From: Akkermansia muciniphila
GTDB lineage: Bacteria; Verrucomicrobiota; Verrucomicrobiia; Verrucomicrobiales; Akkermansiaceae
Direction: 5' to 3'
NCBI GenBank assembly: GCA_945890645.1
Contig: CAMDCV010000017.1
Location: 1-64,000, forward strand
Length of the DNA stretch: 64,000 nucleotides
Shown: positions 1 through 7,949 of the stretch, piece by piece
Numbering within the stretch: the first letter of the stretch is position 1
How the letters are laid out: the number at the start of each line of letters is the position of its first letter
Position numbers and translations under genes: made by a program
The notes under the pieces: generated by a model
Database searches by the model: none
Told to the model about the DNA's origin: nothing
What the model saw: only the letters and a program-made list of their open reading frames with translations

Positions 1-441
1 TTTACTGATTGGGCTCTTTCCACACTGGGAAGCCACGGCACGGCAGAGGAATTCATCGCCGCGTGGCGCTCCATTTTCACACCGATTCACAAAACGTGGC
101 GGCTCGCCGAACGATGGGCAGGTGATGGCCATCGATTGATTCTTTTTTCTAACATTAACGCCATCCATCACCCTTGGATCTTCGAGGCTTTTCCCGTCTT
201 CCAACACTTTCACGGAGCTGTCATGTCCTATGAAATCGGTTGCATGAAACCGCATGATGGATTCTATCAGTCCGCTATCGAGGCATATCAACTCATCCCG
301 CAAGAAACGTTTTACATCGACGACCTCCCCGCAAACATCGCCGCGGGAGAGCGTTTCGGATTTCATTGCCACACTTATGATCACCGCGCACATCATGCGT
401 TAGAAGCGCGCGCTACAGCGTTAGGATTGAAGATATCATAA
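1..441 (+). CDS. HAD-superfamily hydrolase, C-terminal part (cut by window edge)
   Basis: The reading frame is open from base 1, so the N-terminus with the nucleophile Asp motif lies outside the window. The visible 146 residues hold the later HAD motifs: motif II as LFSNIN near residue 48, motif III as the Lys of GCMKPHDGFY near 81, and motif IV as the acidic pair in YIDDLPANIAAG near 107. Spacing and sequence resemble the YihX/epoxide-hydrolase-N branch of small cap HAD phosphatases, which act on sugar phosphates or similar small molecules in the cytosol. The substrate cannot be told from sequence. The gene converges on the outer-membrane barrel gene. Confidence 0.8.
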   Translation, partial: FTDWALSTLGSHGTAEEFIAAWRSIFTPIHKTWRLAERWAGDGHRLILFSNINAIHHPWIFEAFPVFQHFHGAVMSYEIGCMKPHDGFYQSAIEAYQLIPQETFYIDDLPANIAAGERFGFHCHTYDHRAHHALEARATALGLKIS

Positions 442-444
442 AAA

Positions 445-470
445 AAGGCGACCACTTTCGTGGCCGCCTT
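445..470 (-). terminator. Intrinsic terminator of the outer-membrane barrel gene
   Basis: An 11-bp stem (AAGGCGaCCAC / GTGGcCGCCTT, one A-C mismatch) with a 4-base loop sits between two convergent genes. On the minus strand the stem is followed by a run of T, so it works best for the barrel gene at 497-1231. It may also stop the HAD gene. Confidence 0.75.
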
Positions 471-496
471 CTGTAAATTAGTTAGATTGCGAACAA

Positions 497-1231
497 TTAG
501 AACGCAACGCTGAGAGTCACACCGGTGATGAAATTTTCATCGCCGAACTCGCCGCTACCAGTGGTGAAATCCGAAGGGAAGTCGCTGGAAGCATCCGTGA
601 ATTTCACGTATGGGCTAACAGTGAGGTTCTCTTTTGGAGTCCAAGCAAAACCAGCTTTGATGTAGTAGTGATTCACACCGTCATCGAAACCATCGTAGCC
701 TTCATAGAGACCCAAGCCTGCATTCAAGTTGAATGCGAGTTGCTCGTTGATTTCGAAGGACTTGCCGAGGTCGAAGGAGAAATAGAAGCCTTCATACAGG
801 TCGAAGTCGTAGAATGCGCTACCAGTAGCAACGATGCCGTAGCCGATTTCACCGCTGAGAGCGAGGAAGATCTCTTGGCTGTTGGAATCATTGTCTTCGG
901 GATACGAATAGAAAATGTAACCCAGAGTCGCGGTCACAGCACCGAAAGTTTTGCTAGCGGTAAGTGTGTAGTCAGCTTCGTTGTCCACGAATGCTTCGTC
1001 GTCGTTAGTGGAAGCGTACCAAACGTTACCGGCGAAGGTGATGCCATTGTACTCAGTGCTGAGAGCAATGCTTGCATCAACAAGTCCGTCACCTTGGTTG
1101 GCGCCACGGAATTCATACATGCTGTGGTATCCAGCAGATACACTGCCTTCAATCTCAGCCGATGCTTGATTCACCATCAGAGGTGCAGCAACTGCCAAAA
1201 GGCCCATCATTTTTTTGGTTGTCATCTTCAT
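497..1231 (-). CDS. Outer-membrane beta-barrel protein, TorF-type putative porin, sigma-54 controlled
   Basis: The 244-residue protein has a signal peptide (about 1-25, ending ASA), then alternating polar/aromatic strands and a C-terminal Phe (VAF), as expected of a BAM-inserted outer-membrane barrel. The N-terminal Tyr-x-Phe-Arg-Gly segment (YEFRGANQGDG) fits the TorF/TIGR02001 family of putative porins; membership is from memory of the family. It is divergent from two ammonium transporter genes and has a full-consensus sigma-54 promoter at 1293-1308. I infer a role in uptake of ammonium or another nitrogen source across the outer membrane. An ATG two codons downstream could also be the start. 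Confidence 0.75.
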   Translation of the reverse strand: MKMTTKKMMGLLAVAAPLMVNQASAEIEGSVSAGYHSMYEFRGANQGDGLVDASIALSTEYNGITFAGNVWYASTNDDEAFVDNEADYTLTASKTFGAVTATLGYIFYSYPEDNDSNSQEIFLALSGEIGYGIVATGSAFYDFDLYEGFYFSFDLGKSFEINEQLAFNLNAGLGLYEGYDGFDDGVNHYYIKAGFAWTPKENLTVSPYVKFTDASSDFPSDFTTGSGEFGDENFITGVTLSVAF

Positions 1232-1292
1232 GTTTATTTTTAGTTGGTTGGGTAACCCCGGCGAAATTTGCCGAAGTATTACGAAAAGTCAA

Positions 1293-1308
1293 AGCAATTA
1301 TCGTGCCA
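1293..1308 (-). promoter_or_regulatory. Sigma-54 promoter of the outer-membrane barrel gene
   Basis: On the minus strand the site reads TGGCACG-ATAA-TTGCT, matching the -24/-12 consensus TGGCAC-N5-TTGCW in every defined position with the required GG-to-GC spacing. Transcription should start about 12 bases downstream, giving a leader of about 50 bases. An RpoN holoenzyme plus an enhancer-binding ATPase is needed. Confidence 0.85.
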
Positions 1309-1663
1309 TGATAAAAAAAGTTCCCGACACATCCTGGTCTTATGTTAGGCATTCCAGGTGTTCCGGTCTTACTACTATGTTCATAGTGTCATAGCTTGTA
1401 GCCGTATTCTCTCTCCGCAGCACTGAAAACAGAAGACTATTCTAACAAACAAGGAATACTGGGCCAAAAAATGCGCGAGCATGACTGTTTGGCTAGACGA
1501 AAAGGACAAGAATTCCGTGGAAACGAATCAAGTGAACTTTTCATACGTCTCATAAATTTTTTTCATGAGGCGACTCAAAACCTTGATTTTCATGACATTG
1601 GCAGACGAATTCGCGATTCTCCATGAGATAAATTTGTAGGTTCGATCAGATTCCTGACAAATC
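1309..1663. other. Divergent intergenic control region, no gene seen
   Basis: This stretch separates the -24 elements of two divergent sigma-54 promoters. No open frame in it looks coding. It is relatively AT-rich on the right side. One short perfect palindrome (1374-1387) is the only candidate protein-binding site I can point to. I find no copy of the NtrC consensus. Confidence 0.6.
1374..1387. promoter_or_regulatory. Candidate enhancer-binding-protein operator (ACTATG-N2-CATAGT)
   Basis: A perfect 6-bp inverted repeat with a 2-base centre lies about 66 bases upstream of the -24 element of the barrel promoter, a usual distance for an activator of sigma-54 RNA polymerase. It does not resemble the NtrC site. 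A palindrome of this size can occur by chance, so it is only a candidate. Confidence 0.3.
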
Positions 1664-1679
1664 TGGCACGCTTTCTGCA
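1664..1679 (+). promoter_or_regulatory. Sigma-54 promoter of the first ammonium transporter gene
   Basis: The site reads TGGCACG-CTTT-CTGCA: GG at 1665-1666 and GC at 1677-1678, with the standard spacing and only one departure from consensus. Transcription should begin near 1690. That excludes the upstream ATG at 1679 as the translation start. Confidence 0.8.
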
Positions 1680-1720
1680 TGATTGCGCCGAACGCGTTGA
1701 GCGAACAACCTGTAGAATCT

Positions 1721-3202
1721 ATGAGAAAACGAACCATGACAACTACGATACGATCCCTGTTTCTGATTGCCTCCTTGGCTTTCGCATCTGTGCTTGGTGC
1801 ACAGGAAGAAACAGCGCCCGCCACGCCACCGCCTGCGGTGGAAGAAGCCGCCACTACTCCAGCGCCTGCCGCTGAGGAGCCTGCCGCTGAGGTGGAGACT
1901 CCTCCGGGCACGCCCGATGAAGGGCTCGCAACCTTGATGGCTGACCAAGGACCAGCCTTCGATTTCTTCACAGTTTCCAACTTGTGGATTTTGATCGCCA
2001 CAGCCTTGGTGTTCATCATGCACCTCGGTTTCTCCTGCGTTGAGTCGGGTCTGTGCCAATCGAAAAACACGAACAATATTCTCTTTAAGAACGTGTTCAT
2101 TGTTTGCATGGGCGTTTTGGCCTACGGCGTATGGGGTTACAACGCTATGTATCCCGGCGTTGCTGGAACGTGGAATGGTTATTTCGCCATGGGCAAACCA
2201 TTTAACAATGTGCTCAGCGGGGCTGATTTGACCTATGACTACGGCAAAACAGCATTGTGCATGACGAAATACACCGACTTTTTATTCCAAGCAATGTTCG
2301 CCGCTACAGCAGCTACGATCGTATCGGGTGCTGTTGCTGAGCGTGTAAAACTTGGCAGCTTCATGGTGTATGCAATCATCCTCGTGACTTTCGCCTATCC
2401 AATCACCGGATCTTGGCAGTGGGGTCAAGGCTGGTTGTTTGCCCGCGACTTCAAAGACTTCGCTGGTTCTACGCTGGTTCATGCATTCGGTGGATTTGCC
2501 GCTCTGGCCGCCATCATCGTTCTCGGTGCCCGCAAAGGCAAATATCTTCCCGGTGGCAAAGTTCGCCCTATCCTTCCACACTCTACTCCCTTGGCTACCA
2601 TTGGTGTATTCCTCTTGTTCCTCGGCTGGTTCGGTTTCAACGGCGGTTCGGTACTCAGCGCCAATCCCGGTGCTCTCTCCTTGGTGTTTGTTACCACCGC
2701 TTTGGCTGGTTGCGCCGGTGGATTGGGTGCCATGCTTACCTCTTGGATCGCGCTGAAAAAGCCTGACCTCTCCATGATGCTGAACGGCATGCTGGCAGGT
2801 CTTGTTGGTATCACCGCAGGTGCCGACGTGGTCGCAGTCTGGAGCGCAGTGCTCATCGGACTAATCGCTGGTGTTCTTGTAGTTGTATCGGTCCTGCTGC
2901 TCGACAAACTTAAACTGGACGATCCAGTAGGTGCCGTTTCCGTGCACGGTGTTTGTGGTATCTGGGGCACAGTGGCTGTTGGCTTCTTCTCCCTCGATCC
3001 CAAGTTCACGGTGATGACCCAGTTGATTGGCACACTCTCCGTAGCAGCCTTTGCTTTTGTCTTCTCCTTGATCCTCTGCTTGATCCTTAAGATGGTAGTC
3101 GGAATTCGAGTGAGCGAAGACGAAGAGCGAAAAGGTCTCGATGTGGAAGAGCACGGCACTCCTGCTTACCACTTCGGCACTGATGCTAACGAGTTGACCT
3201 AA
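1721..3202 (+). CDS. amt: Ammonium transporter (Amt/AmtB family), first copy
   Basis: The Amt fold is clear: about eleven hydrophobic segments, the first pore His in FAGSTLVHAFGG, the GWFGFNGGS segment and the second pore His in VSVHGVCG. Amt proteins conduct ammonia/ammonium across the inner membrane. A signal peptide and an Ala/Pro/Glu-rich segment of about 45 residues come before the first core helix. The frame is open back to 1679, but the sigma-54 promoter at 1664-1679 puts the transcript start near 1690, so ATG 1721 (MRKRT) or 1736 is the real start. A second, different amt follows with its own promoter. No PII gene (glnB/glnK) is beside them. Confidence 0.95.
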   Translation: MRKRTMTTTIRSLFLIASLAFASVLGAQEETAPATPPPAVEEAATTPAPAAEEPAAEVETPPGTPDEGLATLMADQGPAFDFFTVSNLWILIATALVFIMHLGFSCVESGLCQSKNTNNILFKNVFIVCMGVLAYGVWGYNAMYPGVAGTWNGYFAMGKPFNNVLSGADLTYDYGKTALCMTKYTDFLFQAMFAATAATIVSGAVAERVKLGSFMVYAIILVTFAYPITGSWQWGQGWLFARDFKDFAGSTLVHAFGGFAALAAIIVLGARKGKYLPGGKVRPILPHSTPLATIGVFLLFLGWFGFNGGSVLSANPGALSLVFVTTALAGCAGGLGAMLTSWIALKKPDLSMMLNGMLAGLVGITAGADVVAVWSAVLIGLIAGVLVVVSVLLLDKLKLDDPVGAVSVHGVCGIWGTVAVGFFSLDPKFTVMTQLIGTLSVAAFAFVFSLILCLILKMVVGIRVSEDEERKGLDVEEHGTPAYHFGTDANELT

Positions 3203-3229
3203 TTTTCTCCCGCACATCAATCTGGCACT

Positions 3230-3264
3230 ATCCCGATCAAGCTCAGCTTGGTCGGGATTTTTTT
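3230..3264 (+). terminator. Intrinsic terminator after first amt
   Basis: A 14-bp stem (ATCCCGATCAAGCT / AGCTTGGTCGGGAT, one mismatch) with a single-base centre is followed by a run of T. It separates the two amt genes into independent transcripts. Confidence 0.9.
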
Positions 3265-3279
3265 GCTCACGGACAAAGT

Positions 3280-3295
3280 TGGCATGTCGAATGCT
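3280..3295 (+). promoter_or_regulatory. Sigma-54 promoter of the second ammonium transporter gene
   Basis: The site reads TGGCATG-TCGA-ATGCT, with GG at 3281-3282 and GC at 3293-3294, the same 12-base spacing as the other two sites. The transcript should start near 3306, 44 bases before the ATG. It lies just after the terminator of the first amt, so the second gene has its own nitrogen-type promoter. Confidence 0.8.
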
Positions 3296-3349
3296 TATTA
3301 GTAAAATTCATACAGGGGCGTTGCTCCTGCACGAAACCCACCTAACCAT

Positions 3350-4888
3350 ATGAACAAAAGAAGTTTCATCTGCCTGCCGTCGCGACTCTTGAGTCTCGGA
3401 ATTGCCTTATTTACCAGTCATGCCAGCCTATTGCCAGCTCAAGATGCTCCCCCCAGCACTCCTGTGGTCGAGGCTGCCGCAGCGACGCCTGCGGATGCCG
3501 CACCCGTACCGACGGTCGATGAGCGCCTCGCAGACTTAGAGGGCTATGTCAAAAACGCTGCGCCCACGAGTCAGCTGAAAGACACACCTGGCCCTGGTCA
3601 CAATGGGTTCATCATGATTTGTGCGGCGCTTGTGTTATTCATGACACTACCGGGCTTGGCACTATTTTACGGTGGTTTGGTGCGCAGCAAAAACGTTCTA
3701 TCGATCTGCGCGCAGTGCTGCGGGATCGCGGGAATCGTCGCCATCCTCTGGTGGGCGGTCGGCTACAGTCTGGTTTTCGGCGAAAGTTTCAATTCACCCT
3801 ACCTCGGCGGAACGGAATTTTTCTTCCTTAAAGGAGTAGGCGCCGCACCGAACACCGACTACGCAGGCTGGGTCTCGCAAAGTGTGTTTTGCATGTTTCA
3901 AATGATGTTCGCCATCATCACCCCGGCACTTATCATCGGTGCTGTCGCCGAGCGTATGAAATTCAAAGCCATCATGCTCTTCGTATTCTTATGGATGTTG
4001 GTGGTCTATTTCCCGATGGCTCACATGGTCTGGGGCAGCACGGGCCTAATGAATGGCGTCTGGAATGGTGATGCCAAAGTCACTGCCATCGACTTCGCGG
4101 GCGGCACAGTAGTTCATATGACATCTGGTTGGTCCGCATTGATTCTCTGCATTCTGCTGGGCAAACGCGTCGGCTTCGGCAAAGAAAAAATGTCCCCGCA
4201 TAGCATGGTTCTCTGCTTTGTTGGCACAGGTATGCTATGGGTCGGTTGGTATGGATTCAACGCAGGCTCGGCTCTCGCTGCAGATGGGGTCGGCGCGAAT
4301 GCTTTCATGACGACCACCTTAGCAGCGGCAACCGCTGGTTTTGTTTGGGCCCTGATGGAAGGCTTCCATCGCGGCAAGCCCAGCGTGCTGGGTTTCTGTT
4401 CAGGTATTGTCGGTGGTTTGGTCGTCGTAACACCTGCTTGTGGATTCATCGACGCAAACGGTGCCATGCTGATTGGCGTTCTTGCGGGTGTCATCCCCTA
4501 CATTTTCGTGGCTTTCATCAAAGGCAAGCTCGGTTATGACGACGCTCTTGATACTTTCGGCGTGCATGCCGTGGGCGGAACACTTGGTGCCATTCTCACC
4601 GGTTTCCTCGCCACCAGTGAGGCGAATGGAAATCTCATTCTCGCTGATTACGCTGGTAAGAACGGACTCGCCAAAGCACTGGAGGACGGTTCGTTTGCCC
4701 TTGATAAAGGTGCTTTGATGACAGGCCAATTGATCGCTATAGGAATCACCTTGGCTCTGAGTATCATAGCTACCATCGTTATTACCTATATCGTGAAAGT
4801 TCTTGTGGGACTGCGTCCTACACCGGAAGAGGAGCGCGAAGGTCTCGACCTTGCCAACCACGGCGAACAAGGCTACGAACACCAGTAA
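3350..4888 (+). CDS. amt: Ammonium transporter (Amt/AmtB family), second copy
   Basis: This is a 512-residue Amt protein of the inner membrane. It has a signal peptide (about 1-30), an Ala/Pro-rich linker and the Amt core with eleven helices. The pore His residues are in FAGGTVVHMTSGW and TFGVHAVGG, and GWYGFNAGS is typical. The C-terminal tail (TPEEEREGLDLANHGE) has the conserved form that in other Amts touches the pore or PII. It is clearly diverged from the first copy, so it is not a recent duplication; the two may differ in affinity. It has its own sigma-54 promoter and its own terminator. Confidence 0.97.
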   Translation: MNKRSFICLPSRLLSLGIALFTSHASLLPAQDAPPSTPVVEAAAATPADAAPVPTVDERLADLEGYVKNAAPTSQLKDTPGPGHNGFIMICAALVLFMTLPGLALFYGGLVRSKNVLSICAQCCGIAGIVAILWWAVGYSLVFGESFNSPYLGGTEFFFLKGVGAAPNTDYAGWVSQSVFCMFQMMFAIITPALIIGAVAERMKFKAIMLFVFLWMLVVYFPMAHMVWGSTGLMNGVWNGDAKVTAIDFAGGTVVHMTSGWSALILCILLGKRVGFGKEKMSPHSMVLCFVGTGMLWVGWYGFNAGSALAADGVGANAFMTTTLAAATAGFVWALMEGFHRGKPSVLGFCSGIVGGLVVVTPACGFIDANGAMLIGVLAGVIPYIFVAFIKGKLGYDDALDTFGVHAVGGTLGAILTGFLATSEANGNLILADYAGKNGLAKALEDGSFALDKGALMTGQLIAIGITLALSIIATIVITYIVKVLVGLRPTPEEEREGLDLANHGEQGYEHQ

Positions 4889-4908
4889 ATCATCGATTCA
4901 ATGAGAAA

Positions 4909-4938
4909 ACGGGCTACCGCAAGGTAGCCCGTTTTTTT
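4909..4938 (+). terminator. Intrinsic terminator after second amt
   Basis: A perfect 10-bp stem ACGGGCTACC / GGTAGCCCGT with loop GCAA is followed by seven T. Confidence 0.95.
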
Positions 4939-4976
4939 GCGTTGCATTCGCAGGCATTACGCATTCACATCGCTAC

Positions 4977-5402
4977 GTGCGACGCTACATAACCCCGCTA
5001 CTCATAATTCTACTGCTGATGAGCGGGCTGTGGACGGCATGGCAATGGTTTCGTCCCTATGAATTAGGCAATCAATCTCCATGGCAAGTGCAGCAAGTCA
5101 CGGTCCGACGCGATCACGATTATGCTTGGATGGAAATCGAGTTGGCCCTTCGATCCCATGAAGCGATACCTATGCCCCCGCTCAGCCGATTGATGGATGC
5201 GATGGGCACCCGCAAAGAACCTGCTGATGCCAAAATCAGCAGCGATGGCCAATCTTGTCAGGTCCGCTATTGGCTGGAGTGGTCAGAGCTGGAATCTGCT
5301 TGGAGTTTGCAAATGCTTACCGATACCCTGCGCATCAAAGAATCCGGGACGATCCAATTAGAACACGGACAGACGCGCACCTTCCGCCAACCAAATTGGT
5401 AA
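4977..5402 (+). CDS. Membrane-anchored hypothetical protein upstream of coaX
   Basis: A 141-residue protein with a GTG start. Residues 5-25 are an uncleaved signal or membrane anchor; the remaining 115 or so residues form a soluble, Trp-rich domain expected outside the membrane. I recognise no family. It ends two bases before the ATG of coaX, so the two are probably translated from one message. Confidence 0.6.
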   Translation: MRRYITPLLIILLLMSGLWTAWQWFRPYELGNQSPWQVQQVTVRRDHDYAWMEIELALRSHEAIPMPPLSRLMDAMGTRKEPADAKISSDGQSCQVRYWLEWSELESAWSLQMLTDTLRIKESGTIQLEHGQTRTFRQPNW

Positions 5403-5403
5403 T

Positions 5404-6138
5404 ATGATCTATCTTCTCATCGACAACTCCAACACCCGCACCAAGTTCCGCCTCGCGGATCGTGAGAAACTGTTAGAATGGCAGGGATGGTTGCCGACAC
5501 ATGAGATCAGTCTTGAGGCGGTGAAAAATCTCACGAGAAATCTCACATTCGATGCCGTTCTCCTTTGCTCCGTCGTGCCAGAAAAAGCAGCAATTCTACG
5601 CGAATGTTTCAGCACGCAGCAGCCTTTCCATCAAGTCAACTGCTACAGCAAGATGCCGCTGAGCATCGACTACCCATTGCCAAAGCAAATCGGCGCCGAC
5701 CGTCTCGCCAATGCCGTCGGTGTAGTGAAGCATTACCCCGTGCCCGCCGTTGTGATTGATTTCGGCACTGCGGTGACTTTCGATGTCATTTCTGCGGAGC
5801 CCGCCTATTGTGGAGGAGTGATCGCACCGGGACTTGGCGCGATGAATGATTACCTCCATCGGAAAACTGCTCTGCTTCCTTTAGTTGAATTGGCAGAACC
5901 GGCACAAGCGATTGGAAAATCCACACACGAAGCGATGTTAGCCGGCGCTGTTTATGGCTACCGTGGTTTGGTGAAAGAAATCCTCGTAAAATTGTTAGAG
6001 GAAATCGGTTCTCCTACAACCATCATTGCCACTGGCGGGGATGCAGCACTCATCGCAGCGGGTGTAGTAGGAATCGATCATGTCGACCCCTCACTCACAC
6101 TGGAAGGCTTGCGTGCACTCGCGATGGAAAATCTTTAA
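5404..6138 (+). CDS. coaX: Type III pantothenate kinase
   Basis: CoaX phosphorylates pantothenate, the first step of CoA synthesis, in the cytosol. The 244-residue length fits the family. The ASKHA-fold signatures are present: the N-terminal phosphate loop IDNSNT (6-11), GADR (97-100), DFGTAVT (119-125) and GGVIAPGL. The start ATG follows directly on the upstream membrane protein gene. Another CoA gene, coaD, lies about 5 kb away on the other strand. Confidence 0.95.
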   Translation: MIYLLIDNSNTRTKFRLADREKLLEWQGWLPTHEISLEAVKNLTRNLTFDAVLLCSVVPEKAAILRECFSTQQPFHQVNCYSKMPLSIDYPLPKQIGADRLANAVGVVKHYPVPAVVIDFGTAVTFDVISAEPAYCGGVIAPGLGAMNDYLHRKTALLPLVELAEPAQAIGKSTHEAMLAGAVYGYRGLVKEILVKLLEEIGSPTTIIATGGDAALIAAGVVGIDHVDPSLTLEGLRALAMENL

Positions 6139-6159
6139 GATTTCCTGGGCAACAATCCG

Positions 6160-7446
6160 TTAGTTACTGCGTTGTTGTTCGCGCTGAAGGTTGCGGTTAA
6201 GGCGATCAACGACATTGGGGGGAAGCGTATTTCCATTGACCCAATTGAGAGCCGCCTGTTGATCACGCTCCATCCACCATTCGATGGTGCGAGTGTACAT
6301 GCGCTCTTGTTCTTCTGGATTCGTCATGCGCGAGATATTCGCCACTGCGGTTTGCGGGTCCTGACGGAAAGAGTGCCAGACAAATTGTTGCACGGCGCGA
6401 TCAGTGAGATCGCCACTGTGTGAATCCATCAGTGCAGAAGCTTTTTGCGGGTCGTCCGATGCGACGGCATTGATGATGCCACGCAGAGCATTGGAACGGG
6501 CCTCGCCAGAAGGCAATTTACTGAAGTAGTCGAGTGCCGCCGATTGATCTTTGTTCGCCATGGCATAAAGCGCATCGTCAATGCGACGATTGGCCGCTTC
6601 CGAAGGATTCGCGACGAGCCAGTCGGCTGTGCCCTGCGGATCTTTCGCCGCTGTGCTTTCAGCCACCCGAGAGATCGCACCTTCTTTCAAGGCAGGGTCC
6701 GTTATGGAATCGACCCAATCACGGGTCTCCGCGATGCCACGCTTTAACAAAGCAGGCAATAGATTGTCGAGTGCTTCACCTCTCTCTTGGGAACGGGGCA
6801 TTTCCATGAGTAGCGAAGAAGCACGATCGGGATCCTGGAAAGCCAAGCCTTTGATCACACCGACCATCCACGGATTCGCGCCCTCCCCTGTGTGATTGGA
6901 TTTAGCCCAAGAAATTGCGGAATCGGGATCATAACCGGCCCATGATGCCAAAATTGTTTGACGGGCAAAAGGATTATTCGTTGCCTTGGAAGCATAATCG
7001 AGTGCTTCTTGTGGATTCACTTTAGCCCATGCGCTCAGCAACATCGAATAATCACCCATCCGCTCGGAAGGAATTCCATCGGCGCGGAAAGCGGCCACAA
7101 AATCTTGAAACTGATCAGGAGAGAGCGAGTCCACTAATTGAAGCCAAAGCCGGGCGCGTTCAAGTGGGTCGTTAATCTCACTGAGTGCACGCATACGGGC
7201 GACAGGATCCGTTTTCGTTTTGTCCATTGAGGAAGCAATATCTGTTCCGGTTCTTGCCGTCGCACTGCTACGGCGAACATCACTGGAGGAAGAGAGATTG
7301 CTACCACTCGAAGAACGCATCGCTGAACTACCTCCCGCAGAAATTTGATTGTTTTTGTCTGAACCCTTGTCCGTATTGCGCCCGACCATAAAGCCGATAG
7401 CACCAACGATGATAGTGAGAGAGATGGGTAGAATTTTTGCTTTCAT
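6160..7446 (-). CDS. Envelope-anchored helical-repeat protein of unknown function
   Basis: A 428-residue protein with one N-terminal membrane segment (about 5-22) and a Ser/Asn-rich linker to about residue 80. After that comes a solenoid of short helical repeats, with the recurring pattern W-x-x-x-[DN]P-x-x-A followed by a helix, e.g. WAKVNPQEALDYA and WLVANPSEAANR. I know similar Trp-Ala-Asp-Pro repeat proteins as common in Verrucomicrobia, but no function is established. The domain is expected on the outer face of the inner membrane. It is convergent with coaX. Confidence 0.75.
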   Translation of the reverse strand: MKAKILPISLTIIVGAIGFMVGRNTDKGSDKNNQISAGGSSAMRSSSGSNLSSSSDVRRSSATARTGTDIASSMDKTKTDPVARMRALSEINDPLERARLWLQLVDSLSPDQFQDFVAAFRADGIPSERMGDYSMLLSAWAKVNPQEALDYASKATNNPFARQTILASWAGYDPDSAISWAKSNHTGEGANPWMVGVIKGLAFQDPDRASSLLMEMPRSQERGEALDNLLPALLKRGIAETRDWVDSITDPALKEGAISRVAESTAAKDPQGTADWLVANPSEAANRRIDDALYAMANKDQSAALDYFSKLPSGEARSNALRGIINAVASDDPQKASALMDSHSGDLTDRAVQQFVWHSFRQDPQTAVANISRMTNPEEQERMYTRTIEWWMERDQQAALNWVNGNTLPPNVVDRLNRNLQREQQRSN

Positions 7447-7616
7447 GGAGTAATGGGTCAGTTACGGAGATAAGTTTATGAATCTTGCATCGCTTGTGCG
7501 CATGAAAAGTGCCTTAATGTTCAACACAGCGGCACGGAGTAGCTGGTTTGCGTGTAAAAATCGAGATTTACGGTTTTTCCATTGTAAGGGTAAAGGTGTT
7601 TCGCTTGATTCATGGC

Positions 7617-7949
7617 ATGCCCGATGGTGAATCCTCGCTCGTAACTGTATTGATGGTCTTGCTGCCTTTGATGTTGCTCCTACTTTTTGTGGTGTTTCTC
7701 ATTGTCTTGCGGATTTCGGCTCGATTGCGACGCTTGGAAAGAATTTGGGAAGAAACGCAACCCAGCCCCGAAGAAGTCGCAGTGCAGAAGCGTGAAACGC
7801 AAAAACTGGAGAATTCGGAATATGAAGAGTTTTTGCGCGAGGATGGCAAAAGAAGTCTACTCAGCAAGCGTGAACAATCCGCTGCATTTCGCGAGTGGCG
7901 CCGCGAGCGAGGCAAAACATGGAACGCATCGGATCGCTCGGATACTTAA
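7617..7949 (+). CDS. Small membrane protein with charged cytoplasmic tail
   Basis: The reading frame opens at a TTG at 7548, but the ATG at 7617 is the more likely start (110 residues). It gives a short N-terminus, one long hydrophobic helix of about 25 residues, then a highly charged Glu/Arg-rich tail likely to be helical or coiled. No family recognised. Its last four bases overlap the stop of the DEAD-box gene on the other strand. Confidence 0.5.
   Translation: MPDGESSLVTVLMVLLPLMLLLLFVVFLIVLRISARLRRLERIWEETQPSPEEVAVQKRETQKLENSEYEEFLREDGKRSLLSKREQSAAFREWRRERGKTWNASDRSDT

Noticed and set aside
1679-1720. Extended N-terminus of the first Amt (start at 1679)
   Set aside because: It lies within or before the transcript start set by the sigma-54 promoter and would bury the signal peptide.
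3223-3238. TGGCACTATCCCGATC as a possible fourth sigma-54 site
   Set aside because: The GC of the -12 element is missing at the right spacing, and it lies in the terminator of the first amt.
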